From contig JAHAZA010000018.1 in the NCBI GenBank assembly GCA_018385415.1, forward strand, positions 1 through 46,021: a DNA stretch of 46,021 bases, given 5' to 3'. A program made the position numbers and the translations under genes. The stretch is from Treponema sp. (GTDB taxonomy: Bacteria; Spirochaetota; Spirochaetia; Treponematales; Treponemataceae). The notes under the pieces were generated by a model that ran no database searches, had not been told where the DNA came from, and saw only the letters and a program-made list of their open reading frames with translations. Below are positions 23,326 through 31,249 of this stretch, one piece after another (positions within the stretch are counted from its first letter, which is position 1; every line of letters begins with the position of its first letter).

Positions 23326-26055
23326 TTATTTACTTGTCATTGTGTAAACACCGTCCCAGATTTCTGGAACACCGTCTTTAATGTAATCTGCACAACGTTT
23401 CATAAATACCTTAGATGAAAGATCTTCAGGATACATTTCATCTGCCTGCTTGAATAAGTTAAAGGCTTCTTTTAATTCTTTTACATCTTTTTTAACTTCT
23501 GGTGTGTCAGTGCCTTTAAGATAGATTTCAATTCCCTGGTTGAAGATTTCTGCGGCTTTGATTTGTTCTTCGCACATTTCATCTTTAAGTCCAAGGATGT
23601 TGTAAATTCCTACCGGCTTTTTAACGTTGATTACCCGTACACAGTCGAACTTTCGGGCTACGAGTTTTCCTTCGTATTCGCCTTCGTTCGCTTTAAGCCA
23701 TGTGCTTTCTGAACACATGATCCATGAACCGTAAACTTTGTTTGTTCCTTCAAGACGGCTTGCAAGGTTTACGTTGTTACCCATGATTGTGTAGTTGAGC
23801 TTCTTTTCAGTTCCCATGTTTCCTACAACCATGTTACCTGTGTTAAGTCCTACGCGGCTGTGGAGATAGAATGGTTCTCCGGTTTTTGGATTGATAGGAA
23901 GTCTGTCTTTATTTTCTTCGTTGAATTTCTTTTCTGCCTGAAGCATTCGGATCCCGGCAACACAGGCATCGTAGGCATTATTCTTTGCAGGAATTGGGGC
24001 TCCAAAGAACGAAACGATTTCGTCACCAACGTATTTGTCGATTGTACCATTGCAGTCCATGATCGCATCACTTAATACACCAAGATAATCGTTAAGAATT
24101 TCTACAAGGCGTTCAGCGCCCTTTTCTTCGCCTGCTTCGTTGTTGATTACTTCTGTAAAGCCTGAGAATGTCATTACATCAGAGAAGAGGGCTGTGAGGT
24201 TTTCACTTTTACCACCTAAACTTGCAAGCTCAGGATGTTTTACGATTTCTGCAACAACTGCAGGTGCAACGTATGCTCCAAATGTTGCCTGTAAGAATTT
24301 TTTGTCTTTATCTGCAAGAATAAAGCGCATGATTGTAACTGCAAGATAGCCTGTAAACGAAATCAGAATGGCAGTAAACGATGGAATGTAAAGGCCGCCC
24401 AGGCGCATTGCAATGCTAGGAATTGCAACCACAATTAGAATTGCTGCAACACCGGCAAGGTTTTGAATAAGAACTCTTTTCTTTTTTGTAAGTTCAACTG
24501 TTATAATAAGAAGAATAAAACTTATGATAATTCCCCAAATCCAGTTGATCTGTTTAACAAAGTCCTGTTGGATAATAGTATTGTAAACATTTGCATGTGT
24601 ACCAACATTTGGATAAGAACGTTCAAAAGGTGTTGTTCCTAAATCTGTTGATGAACTTGCAGTATGGCCGATGATACAGAATGCATCTTTGTAAATATTT
24701 TTCTTTTCGTTAAAGAGAGAATTGTACATTTCAGATTCATTTTTGAGTATGTCAAAAAGTTCTCCGAATGCAGTGCTAAATTCCTCATATTTTTCTTCAC
24801 CAAGAGAATCTCTTAATTCAAAAAGTTTTTCCTGAAGTTTATCGTCGTATCCGGTTATGATAAATTCTGCAACATCTTTAAAATAATTTTCTCTCAATGT
24901 AAAATATTCTTCATAAGTTGCTTCATCAATTCCTCCGTCTACTGGATAAGAATTAATGTCGTAACCTGTACATGCAGAAAGAATAAAGTTCTTGTAATCG
25001 AGAATATCTGTGTATGCTGAGTATAAGTTGTAAGGAACTTCAAAGAAATCATCAACAGAGTTGTAAACAGCAGAATCAATATCTTCCAATGTTGATAAGA
25101 TTTCTTTTAGAAGAAGGTAAATGTTGTCTTCTGCTTTATCCATCTGATGAAGGAACATTACACTTTCGTGACGATAAGCTTTTCCGTAAGTATTGTGAGT
25201 CCAGTTGATTACCATGCGACCGTATTCATCAAGAGGTATCTCAAGTGTTTTTGTTTTTCCGTCGATGGTGGCATTTTGCAGAATAATTTTATTTTTTGTT
25301 CTGATGATTTTTTCTGGCTGAATTTTTGAAAGTAATGGAGCAAGAATGAGCTGTGCTGTGATTTTTCCTGATGTACTGTCGAATGATAAAAGTTCAATAC
25401 GGCGTCTGACACCGTCAGCGTCAACGATTACGTTTGTAAAGCCGGCACCTTTTGCTCTTGATATGAACTGATTCATGGCAGGGGACATTCCCTCTGCAAG
25501 AATATTTTTTGCATCCTCACCGGACCAGTCATATTTGTCATAACCGCGGAGTGTATTGAATTTTGCTTCGTAATGACTTTTGTGATTTCCTTCTTCGATG
25601 ATGTCTTTGTTGCCTTCAAAGTTGAATAAGAAACGGTTACGGACGTAATTGAGTTCATCATCTGTATAAGGTATTTCAAGTTCAGAAGTGTTGATTGTAA
25701 GGTAGGAATTTCCGAAGAACTGCAGGCTCTGTGCAAAGTATTCATCTAATTCCGGAAAATTTGATGGTGAAAGAAATTCAATATCGAATACAGCTTGAGA
25801 TGCTCCAAGTTCCTTCATGCGAAGAAGAGCGTTTCCATAGATATCTCTTTTCCATGGCCAGGGACCAATTTCATCAAGGGCAAAATTGTCAATTTCTACC
25901 AGAAGTAATTCCGGAGCTTCCTGTGGAGCTTTTTTTAGTCCCAGAAAGAGGTCATAAAGACGGTTTTCAAACTTGCTGAAAATGCCGGTAAGTGAAATTA
26001 ATGTCCAGAAAACTGTGATGAGAGCTACTGTAATTAAGCCTGCAAACTTTTTCAT
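23326..26055 (-). CDS. CHASE2-domain adenylate cyclase (class III)
   Basis: 909 aa. One N-terminal helix (~7-25), a large extracytoplasmic CHASE2 sensor (~30-500; PWPWKRDIYGNALLRM and DIEFLSPSNFPELD are typical), about three transmembrane helices (~505-590) and a cyclase domain (~615-800). Metal Asp626 (LFSDVMTF) and Asp678 (KYVGDEIVSFFG), Lys674, Asn763 and Arg767 (NNVNLASRLE) are kept; the purine-selecting Asp is Asn760. It should therefore make cAMP in response to an outside signal. A TPR-like stretch (YLKGTDTPEVKKDVKELKEAFNLF) ends the protein. It is divergent from a secreted-protein/OMP/FecR operon. Confidence 0.9.
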   Translation of the reverse strand: MKKFAGLITVALITVFWTLISLTGIFSKFENRLYDLFLGLKKAPQEAPELLLVEIDNFALDEIGPWPWKRDIYGNALLRMKELGASQAVFDIEFLSPSNFPELDEYFAQSLQFFGNSYLTINTSELEIPYTDDELNYVRNRFLFNFEGNKDIIEEGNHKSHYEAKFNTLRGYDKYDWSGEDAKNILAEGMSPAMNQFISRAKGAGFTNVIVDADGVRRRIELLSFDSTSGKITAQLILAPLLSKIQPEKIIRTKNKIILQNATIDGKTKTLEIPLDEYGRMVINWTHNTYGKAYRHESVMFLHQMDKAEDNIYLLLKEILSTLEDIDSAVYNSVDDFFEVPYNLYSAYTDILDYKNFILSACTGYDINSYPVDGGIDEATYEEYFTLRENYFKDVAEFIITGYDDKLQEKLFELRDSLGEEKYEEFSTAFGELFDILKNESEMYNSLFNEKKNIYKDAFCIIGHTASSSTDLGTTPFERSYPNVGTHANVYNTIIQQDFVKQINWIWGIIISFILLIITVELTKKKRVLIQNLAGVAAILIVVAIPSIAMRLGGLYIPSFTAILISFTGYLAVTIMRFILADKDKKFLQATFGAYVAPAVVAEIVKHPELASLGGKSENLTALFSDVMTFSGFTEVINNEAGEEKGAERLVEILNDYLGVLSDAIMDCNGTIDKYVGDEIVSFFGAPIPAKNNAYDACVAGIRMLQAEKKFNEENKDRLPINPKTGEPFYLHSRVGLNTGNMVVGNMGTEKKLNYTIMGNNVNLASRLEGTNKVYGSWIMCSESTWLKANEGEYEGKLVARKFDCVRVINVKKPVGIYNILGLKDEMCEEQIKAAEIFNQGIEIYLKGTDTPEVKKDVKELKEAFNLFKQADEMYPEDLSSKVFMKRCADYIKDGVPEIWDGVYTMTSK

Positions 26056-26077
26056 TTTAAACTCCGTTGTTTTTTTA

Positions 26078-26107
26078 TCTATACTAAATAATTAAACTAC
26101 TGTACAA
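26078..26107 (-). promoter_or_regulatory. Promoter of the CHASE2 cyclase gene
   Basis: On the minus strand TTGTAC (26107-26102), 18 nt, TATAGA (26083-26078), followed by a leader with CGGAG before ATG 26055. It lies in the 97-bp divergent spacer shared with the operon starting at 26153. Confidence 0.5.
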
Positions 26108-26152
26108 TTCTAAATATATTTATTTAATATTACAATAAGTGGGGAGAGTATA

Positions 26153-26599
26153 ATGAAAAAGTATTTTCTTAGTATTTTTATCCTTCTTGCAATTCAGCTA
26201 GTAGCCTTCAGCCAGAATTTTAATCGTTTGACACAGATTGTTGATGCTCCTCAAATTACAAATGGTCAGGTCGCTTATTTTGTAGGAACTTATCTTGGAA
26301 CAGTTAATGATAACGCAACTGATTCTGAGGCTTTCGAAAATATGAAATCATCTGGCTATTTTTCTAAAGATGCCGTTGCTGATGGTTATATTTCATTAAA
26401 GGATCTTTGTGCAGTTTATGCAAAGGCTTGTGGTGTAAAAGGGGGAATGATGTTCTCCCTTTCAAAGAAATCGCCTCGCTATGCATTTAAAGAGTTTAAG
26501 GCTAAAGGATGGCTTCCTGGAAATGCAGATCCATCACTGAAGGTTTCTGGTGTTAATGCAATCGGTCTTTTTAATTCAGTAACAGGAGATGCAGAATGA
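26153..26599 (+). CDS. Small secreted protein of unknown function
   Basis: 148 aa with a signal peptide ending near LVAFS. The mature part (VDAPQITNGQVAYFVGTYLG, GYISLKDLCAVYAKACGVKGG, YAFKEFKAKGWLPG) looks compact and mostly helical; it faintly recalls S-layer-homology-like modules, but no family can be named. GGGGAG lies before the ATG. Its stop overlaps the start of the barrel protein gene by 4 bp, so the two are co-translated. Confidence 0.7.
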   Translation: MKKYFLSIFILLAIQLVAFSQNFNRLTQIVDAPQITNGQVAYFVGTYLGTVNDNATDSEAFENMKSSGYFSKDAVADGYISLKDLCAVYAKACGVKGGMMFSLSKKSPRYAFKEFKAKGWLPGNADPSLKVSGVNAIGLFNSVTGDAE

Positions 26600-27729
26600 A
26601 AAAATTGATTAAGTTTTTTACAGCTGCCGTATGTGGCTTTGCACTTTCTTCCGCATTTGCATTGGATTATGGCTTTCTTGTTGATAATAATACTTCATTT
26701 AGAACAAAGCCAAATAAAGAAATGTATTTTTTTCAGCAGGACAGTGCATCTGCGTGGATAAAAGTTCCTTTTGGTTCAAGTCCTGATAACTATTTTGTTG
26801 GAGAAGGACTTTATAAGTTTGAATTTAATGGTAATACAAATCAGGTGTATCATTATCTTGATTTGAACCTTTTGAAATTTGTTTTTATTAATGAACTTGA
26901 AAACGGAAAGCTGGAAGCAGACCTGGGCCGTTTCTTCGTTGTTGATGCCACAGGTCTTATTTTTACACAGAATTGTGATGGTGCATTTGTAAAATATTCC
27001 AATGACTTCATGGAAGTTTCAGGATATGCAGGTTATACAGGACTTCTTAACGGAAATACTGTAACAATGATTAATTCACCTTCATTCAAAGGAAATGATG
27101 CAAAACAGCTATATGATTTTGCAGATAGAAATGTTATTGCAATGGTAACAGGTAATTTCCCATTCCTTTTTGCTGATCAGTCAGTAAAAGTACAATTTGC
27201 CGGTGCGTTCAGAACAGATGAAATTACGTATAATAGAATGTATGCTACTTTAGGTATGAATGGTCCTATTGCCGGAAATCTTTTCTATAATATTGCCGGA
27301 ACAGCTGCATTTATATCATATAATGGAAAACCTGTTCAGGTTGCGCCATTTGTAAAAGCTGACCTCGCTTATTATTTTCCAATTGCAAGTGTTGGATTAA
27401 ATGCTGTTTTTGCAGGAAATGATTTTACAGGAATTACCAGTCAGACAGCATTGGATTCTTCTTATGAACCAGAATACAAAGGCCTTTTGAAGACTGGACT
27501 TTCAGCTAAGGTTAGACCAATTAATAATCTTTTGATTTCAGTTTCTGGTGATGTTGCATTTGATGGAAATAAGAACTTTGAATTGAAAGGTGCTCAGTAT
27601 AAAGTTGGTGCTGATTATCAGGTTGTAAGTGATGTTTTAATTGGTGCAAGCTGGGTTCAGTATTTTGATATTAATAAAACAGATCTTGATTATCAGGCAG
27701 TTAGTATAAAAGCAAAAATTGCTTTCTAG
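26596..27729 (+). CDS. Outer-membrane beta-barrel-like protein
   Basis: 377 aa, signal peptide cleaved near SSAFA. Alternating aromatic/glycine strands run through the whole protein (YVLVD-type turns, VKVQFAGAFRTDEITYNRMYATLG, VLIGASWVQYFDI) and it ends KIAF, with the terminal Phe expected for BAM-dependent barrels. No specific family is recognised. It starts within the last codons of the small secreted protein and is followed 11 nt later by the FecR gene, so the three products probably act together in the envelope. Confidence 0.72.
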   Translation: MKKLIKFFTAAVCGFALSSAFALDYGFLVDNNTSFRTKPNKEMYFFQQDSASAWIKVPFGSSPDNYFVGEGLYKFEFNGNTNQVYHYLDLNLLKFVFINELENGKLEADLGRFFVVDATGLIFTQNCDGAFVKYSNDFMEVSGYAGYTGLLNGNTVTMINSPSFKGNDAKQLYDFADRNVIAMVTGNFPFLFADQSVKVQFAGAFRTDEITYNRMYATLGMNGPIAGNLFYNIAGTAAFISYNGKPVQVAPFVKADLAYYFPIASVGLNAVFAGNDFTGITSQTALDSSYEPEYKGLLKTGLSAKVRPINNLLISVSGDVAFDGNKNFELKGAQYKVGADYQVVSDVLIGASWVQYFDINKTDLDYQAVSIKAKIAF

Positions 27730-27740
27730 GAGAGATACAT

Positions 27741-28550
27741 ATGAAAAAGATTTTTATTCTTGCATTGATTTCTATTCTCGGTTCTGCTTTGTTTGGTATT
27801 GAAGCAAGAGTTGTTTCTGTAACAGGAAAAGTTCAGGTTCAAAGAGGTGCTGCCTGGATTGATCTTAAGCCAAATGACATTATCAGAAAAGGCGAAGTGA
27901 TTCAGACAGGTTTTAAATCTGAAGCACAGCTTTCTATAACAAGTTCAAATCAGAATTCAAAATTGACTGTAGCTCCACTTTCACGCCTCACAATTGAACA
28001 GCTTGTTGAAGGTGCAGGTGCAGATAAAACAAGTGTATATGTTACAACTGGTTCTGTAAAATCTGAAATTAAAAAGACAGAAGATCGTCGTGCAAGTTAT
28101 ACAGTACGTGGACCTGTAGCAACAGCGTCTGTTCGTGGTACTGTAATCGTTACTTCATGGGGGTATGATTCTGCAGCTCTTGATACAGCTGAAGGAAATG
28201 CAGCCTTCTATCCAACTGCAGCTTCTGCTAAAGGTCCATCAGTGTCTTCTGCTGAAGACGACAGAGCTTTTGCTTCACTATCTCAAGAAGATATGGCAAA
28301 GGAAAATATTTATCCTCAGCCAACTGCAAATACATCAAGTGTAAAAGCCGGACAGTCTGCTGCCGTTAGCGGAGGTAATACTGTTTCAGTACAGGATAAA
28401 GCTGTCGCTTCTGTTTCAACTCTTTCTCCTGTAACTAATACTATGGCAGTGTCTGAAACAATTAATACTGCAACAGGGGATGCTGAATCAGGAAGAAGCT
28501 GGCAGATTCCTACTGGTGTTGTCAGTGTTAAGATTAATTTTGCAGAATAA
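27741..28550 (+). CDS. Secreted FecR-domain protein
   Basis: 269 aa with a signal peptide ending near LFGIEA. The FecR domain spans ~20-140: ARVVSVTGKVQVQRGAAWIDLKPNDIIRKGEVIQTGFKSEAQL, LTVAPLSRLTIEQL, then RASYTVRGPVATASVRGTVIVTS. That VRGP/VRGT arrangement is the classic end of the module. The C-terminal ~120 residues are Ser/Ala/Thr-rich and look unstructured. AGGAGAG precedes the ATG. Known FecR proteins relay signals across the envelope; here the natural partner is the divergent CHASE2 cyclase. Confidence 0.85.
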   Translation: MKKIFILALISILGSALFGIEARVVSVTGKVQVQRGAAWIDLKPNDIIRKGEVIQTGFKSEAQLSITSSNQNSKLTVAPLSRLTIEQLVEGAGADKTSVYVTTGSVKSEIKKTEDRRASYTVRGPVATASVRGTVIVTSWGYDSAALDTAEGNAAFYPTAASAKGPSVSSAEDDRAFASLSQEDMAKENIYPQPTANTSSVKAGQSAAVSGGNTVSVQDKAVASVSTLSPVTNTMAVSETINTATGDAESGRSWQIPTGVVSVKINFAE

Positions 28551-28559
28551 TTTTTTGTG

Positions 28560-28624
28560 TTGTAAGATCTTACATATTCTGTTAATATTTAAATGACGGT
28601 TATTTATTAATCGTCATTTTTTTT
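28560..28624 (+). promoter_or_regulatory. fabZ promoter with ATGACG-N13-CGTCAT repeat (also terminator-like)
   Basis: TTGTAA (28560-28565), 17 nt, extended -10 TG-T-TAATAT (-10 at 28583-28588), then 4 nt later ATGACG (28593-28598), 13 nt, CGTCAT (28612-28617). Eight T follow, so as RNA it can also terminate the FecR operon. A palindrome TGTAAGA/TCTTACA (28561-28574) overlaps the -35. Confidence 0.65.
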
Positions 28625-28667
28625 ATGTGCAGGTATATCCCTGTACACATCATAGGAGAATAATAAT

Positions 28668-29099
28668 ATGTCAGTTACAAATGATATTAAAAGTCTATTA
28701 CCACATCGTGAACCATTTCTTTTTGTTGATGAAATCGTATCATGTGATGACAATGGAAGCGTAAGTGAACATGTATTCACAGAAAATGAATTTTTCTTTA
28801 AAGGTCACTTTCCTGAATATCCTGTAGTTCCAGGTGTAATTCTTTGCGAAACTATGGCACAGGCAGGTGGAGCTGCATTAAGCTACCAGAAAAAAGTTCC
28901 CGACGGAAGCCTTTTCTTCTTTGCTACATTGGATAAAGTAAAATTCAGAAATCAGGTTCGCCCAGGTGACAAAGCAAGAATGGAAATTACAAACCTTCGC
29001 GTAAGTTCAAAAATGATCAAGCAGGCTGGAAAACTATACGTAGGTGAAACCCTATGTGCCGAAGCCGAGTGGATGTGTCTCGTTGGATCCGCTAACTAG
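28668..29099 (+). CDS. fabZ: 3-hydroxyacyl-ACP dehydratase
   Basis: Dehydrates 3-hydroxyacyl-ACP in fatty-acid elongation. 143 aa, normal length. LLPHREPFLFVDEI is the family opening; catalytic His47 sits in FKGHFPEYPVVPG and Glu61 in CETMAQAGG. ATAGGAG lies upstream of the ATG. It is separated from fabD-fabG by the CHASE2/FecR cluster but shares their promoter/operator arrangement. Its 3' end and stop codon lie inside a long hairpin and are partly duplicated downstream. Confidence 0.95.
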   Translation: MSVTNDIKSLLPHREPFLFVDEIVSCDDNGSVSEHVFTENEFFFKGHFPEYPVVPGVILCETMAQAGGAALSYQKKVPDGSLFFFATLDKVKFRNQVRPGDKARMEITNLRVSSKMIKQAGKLYVGETLCAEAEWMCLVGSAN

Positions 29100-29204
29100 C
29101 GATCCAACGCGTATAATAATTTCATTGCACTAACGACGTGATAACGTCGTATGTGTCTCGTTGGATCTGCTAATTAAGTGAGCGAAATCTGAACATTAGT
29201 TCAG
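29073..29204. repeat. Direct repeat of the fabZ 3' end and three hairpins
   Basis: A 25-bp stretch at 29073-29097 (end of fabZ including the first base of its stop codon) recurs at 29151-29175 with two mismatches. CGTTGGATC (29081-29089)/GATCCAACG (29101-29109) brackets the stop codon, with GCTA/TAGC inside. Two more hairpins follow: ACGACGT/ACGTCGT (29133-29150) and CTGAAC/GTTCAG (29189-29204). No T runs follow, so these are not terminators. Confidence 0.75.
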
Positions 29205-29231
29205 AGGGATAATATTTAAGGAGGCCAAATT

Positions 29232-29663
29232 ATGGCAACAAAAAAAGAATTCTCTGTAGGAAGACTTTTCCTTCAGATTGCATTGGGAACTCTGCTTATT
29301 GTAGGTGGAATTTGGGCAATCACAGGAAACGGTGATTTTGGAATTACAGCATTAAATAATATCAGAAATCTTTTGAATCTTCCTGATATTGTATATACAA
29401 TTTTGAAGATTTCTTATGGTGTAATTGAATTAATAATTGGGGTATTTGTAGTTATTGAAATTTTTGCCGGAGATATTCTTGCAACATTTGGAAAAATCCT
29501 TAAGATTATTATTATCGTAATCTGGATTGCATCTATTATTCTAGCATTCCTTCTTCCAAAAAGTCCTTACTTCATCCTTCAGAATTCTAGACTTAATCTT
29601 AAATACTTCTATGACCTTGCATTGCAGCTTTGTGCTTTGGGTGGTTTGTTCGTATTACTTTAA
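29232..29663 (+). CDS. Small integral membrane protein, unknown function
   Basis: 143 aa with about four hydrophobic helices (~10-30, ~50-78, ~83-110, ~122-143) separated by short polar loops. No charged residues typical of a transporter core and no motif I recognise. AAGGAGG lies 7-8 nt before the ATG and a terminator follows. It lies downstream of fabZ and may be co-transcribed through the hairpin-rich spacer. Confidence 0.72.
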   Translation: MATKKEFSVGRLFLQIALGTLLIVGGIWAITGNGDFGITALNNIRNLLNLPDIVYTILKISYGVIELIIGVFVVIEIFAGDILATFGKILKIIIIVIWIASIILAFLLPKSPYFILQNSRLNLKYFYDLALQLCALGGLFVLL

Positions 29664-29683
29664 TTTCTGTTTGAAGTAGAACA

Positions 29684-29720
29684 AAAGAGAGTTTGGTTCT
29701 TTGAATCAGACTCTTTTTTT
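29684..29720 (+). terminator. Intrinsic terminator
   Basis: Imperfect 12-bp stem AGAGTTTGGTTC (29688-29699)/GAATCAGACTCT (29703-29714), loop TTT, followed by a T run. Confidence 0.8.
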
Positions 29721-29721
29721 G

Positions 29722-29758
29722 TTTTAAATTATTTAAAAGTAGAGTTATAATTAAAATA
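29722..29758 (+). promoter_or_regulatory. Promoter placed for a leaderless mRNA
   Basis: TTTAAA (29723-29728), 17 nt, perfect TATAAT (29746-29751). The predicted start, 7 nt after the -10, is the A of ATG 29758. No ribosome site lies between. Confidence 0.5.
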
Positions 29759-30969
29759 TGAAAAAAGTTATTTTTATGTTACTTATTATTTTATCTCCAC
29801 TTGCAATTTTTGCTCAAAGTGAAGAATTGGAAATTAATAAACCATTTACTGAAGAAGAACTTGCAGAGCAGACATTGATATTCAATAATGCGAAAAAGCT
29901 TCATGATGAAAAGAAAGTCCAACTTGAAGATATGGAAAATGCATTAAAGAATACTGTAATGTTTAATCAAAGCCTTAAGGATATATTTGAACTACTTGAA
30001 GAACTAAGATATTCCATTATTCAAAAGGATCTTGATAAAGCACAAAGACTTGTAAAAGAAGTTGAAAAAATCGATTTTACTCCAATGGAGAAGGAAATTG
30101 CTCAGTGGGAAAAACTTATTGAGCAAAGTGAGCCTGTATACGATAAAGTAAAAGCTGATTATGATCGAATTACTGAAACTCTTTTAGAAAATAGAAATTT
30201 AATTTCTGATTATGAATATAAGGTTTTCATCGGTAACATCGAATATAAAAACACACCTCATATTCTTAAGGCTTACAGAACTGCTTCAGATACAAAAACT
30301 TATGAGGAAATTCAACAGACCATCAATAATGTAAAAGAAGTAGATCTTGTTCCTCTTGAAAAAGCAATTGAGAAAAAATTAAAAGACACAAAAGCTCGTC
30401 TTGCAGAAGAAAAACGTATCCGCGAATATATTCCAGGAAAGACAGAAGAAATCCGTACATTGCTTCAATTTTATCAGCTGGAACTTCCTTCTCCAGGAGA
30501 TGCAAGTCAGATTAAAAAAGAGTTTGAATCAATTAAAAGAATCTGTGACAGTACGCGAGATGTTAATAAAGCTGATCTGTATAGACTGCATGAACTGGAA
30601 TCTGATATTAATTCCATTAATTTTGATTATCTTGAAAACTGTTTAAAGGCCTTAACAAGAGGTTATAAGATTCTTGAAAGTTTAGGTATTAAAATTTCAC
30701 TTGATAAAGGCTGGTCTAATGCAAAACAGCAACGGTATTATATTGATGCTGTAAAGGATTCTTATGCTGAGTCGATTAATTTAAAGGGACCATTGTATTT
30801 TCATGTTTCAAAGCGGGATGGTGTAAATGATAAATTTGCAGATTTTACAGATATGTCATTAACAGATTTTCTTGTAAAACTTGGTAATAGTTCAGGTTCA
30901 ACATTTACTTTCATTGTTAATCGAAAAACTAATAAGCCAGTTACTATTGAGCTTCCTGTTATTAAATAG
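29758..30969 (+). CDS. Secreted coiled-coil protein, unknown function
   Basis: 403 aa. Signal peptide (~19 residues, ending LAIFA) then a highly charged, Glu/Lys/Leu-rich helical region over ~25-320 (KKLHDEKKVQLEDMENALKN, EIAQWEKLIEQSEPVYDKVKADYDRI) with heptad-like spacing. A short C-terminal region (LYFHVSKRDGVNDKFADFTDMSLTDFLVKLGNSSGSTFTFIV) looks globular. It may be a periplasmic structural or adaptor protein. No family is recognised and no ribosome site is seen. Confidence 0.75.
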   Translation: MKKVIFMLLIILSPLAIFAQSEELEINKPFTEEELAEQTLIFNNAKKLHDEKKVQLEDMENALKNTVMFNQSLKDIFELLEELRYSIIQKDLDKAQRLVKEVEKIDFTPMEKEIAQWEKLIEQSEPVYDKVKADYDRITETLLENRNLISDYEYKVFIGNIEYKNTPHILKAYRTASDTKTYEEIQQTINNVKEVDLVPLEKAIEKKLKDTKARLAEEKRIREYIPGKTEEIRTLLQFYQLELPSPGDASQIKKEFESIKRICDSTRDVNKADLYRLHELESDINSINFDYLENCLKALTRGYKILESLGIKISLDKGWSNAKQQRYYIDAVKDSYAESINLKGPLYFHVSKRDGVNDKFADFTDMSLTDFLVKLGNSSGSTFTFIVNRKTNKPVTIELPVIK

Positions 30970-30972
30970 AAC

Positions 30973-31008
30973 TTCAAAATTTGTATTCATTCTGCTATAC
31001 TTTTTTTA
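30973..31008 (+). promoter_or_regulatory. Extended -10 promoter placed for a leaderless mRNA
   Basis: TTCAAA (30973-30978), 17 nt, TATACT (30996-31001) preceded by TG-C, so an extended -10. The start is expected at 31008, one base before ATG 31009; only T residues lie between. Confidence 0.5.
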
Positions 31009-31248
31009 ATGACTAAAGATGAATTATTTTTTTTATTAGAGTCTCGAAGGGAATTTGAATTTTCCTATAAGGATACTATGTATTCTATAATGTGTGAAAA
31101 AGATTTTTCAGGGAAGGAATTTATTAAGTTTGGTAAGTTATATTTTGAAGAAAAATTTGATTCATTCAATGATTTGTTTGCAAGGGCAGAAGTAGAAAAT
31201 TCCTATTTAAGAGAAGTAATCGAAGAAATCCAAATTAATAGAAAATAA
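31009..31248 (+). CDS. Small hypothetical protein
   Basis: 79 aa, acidic and Phe/Glu-rich (MTKDELFFLLESRREFEFSYKDTMYSIMCEKDFSGKEFIKFGKLYFEEKFDS split over two beta-hairpin-like parts), cytoplasmic. The pattern xFEFSYKDxxYSI recalls small uncharacterised Firmicute/spirochaete proteins, but no family can be named. The methyltransferase ATG lies 1 nt after its stop, so the pair is co-translated. It has its own promoter and lacks a ribosome site. Confidence 0.68.
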   Translation: MTKDELFFLLESRREFEFSYKDTMYSIMCEKDFSGKEFIKFGKLYFEEKFDSFNDLFARAEVENSYLREVIEEIQINRK

Positions 31249-31249
31249 A

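Noticed and set aside
28591..28624. Treating the fabZ upstream hairpin as only a terminator
   Set aside because: Half-sites and 13-nt spacing are identical to two other sites lacking T runs, and it sits directly after an extended -10.
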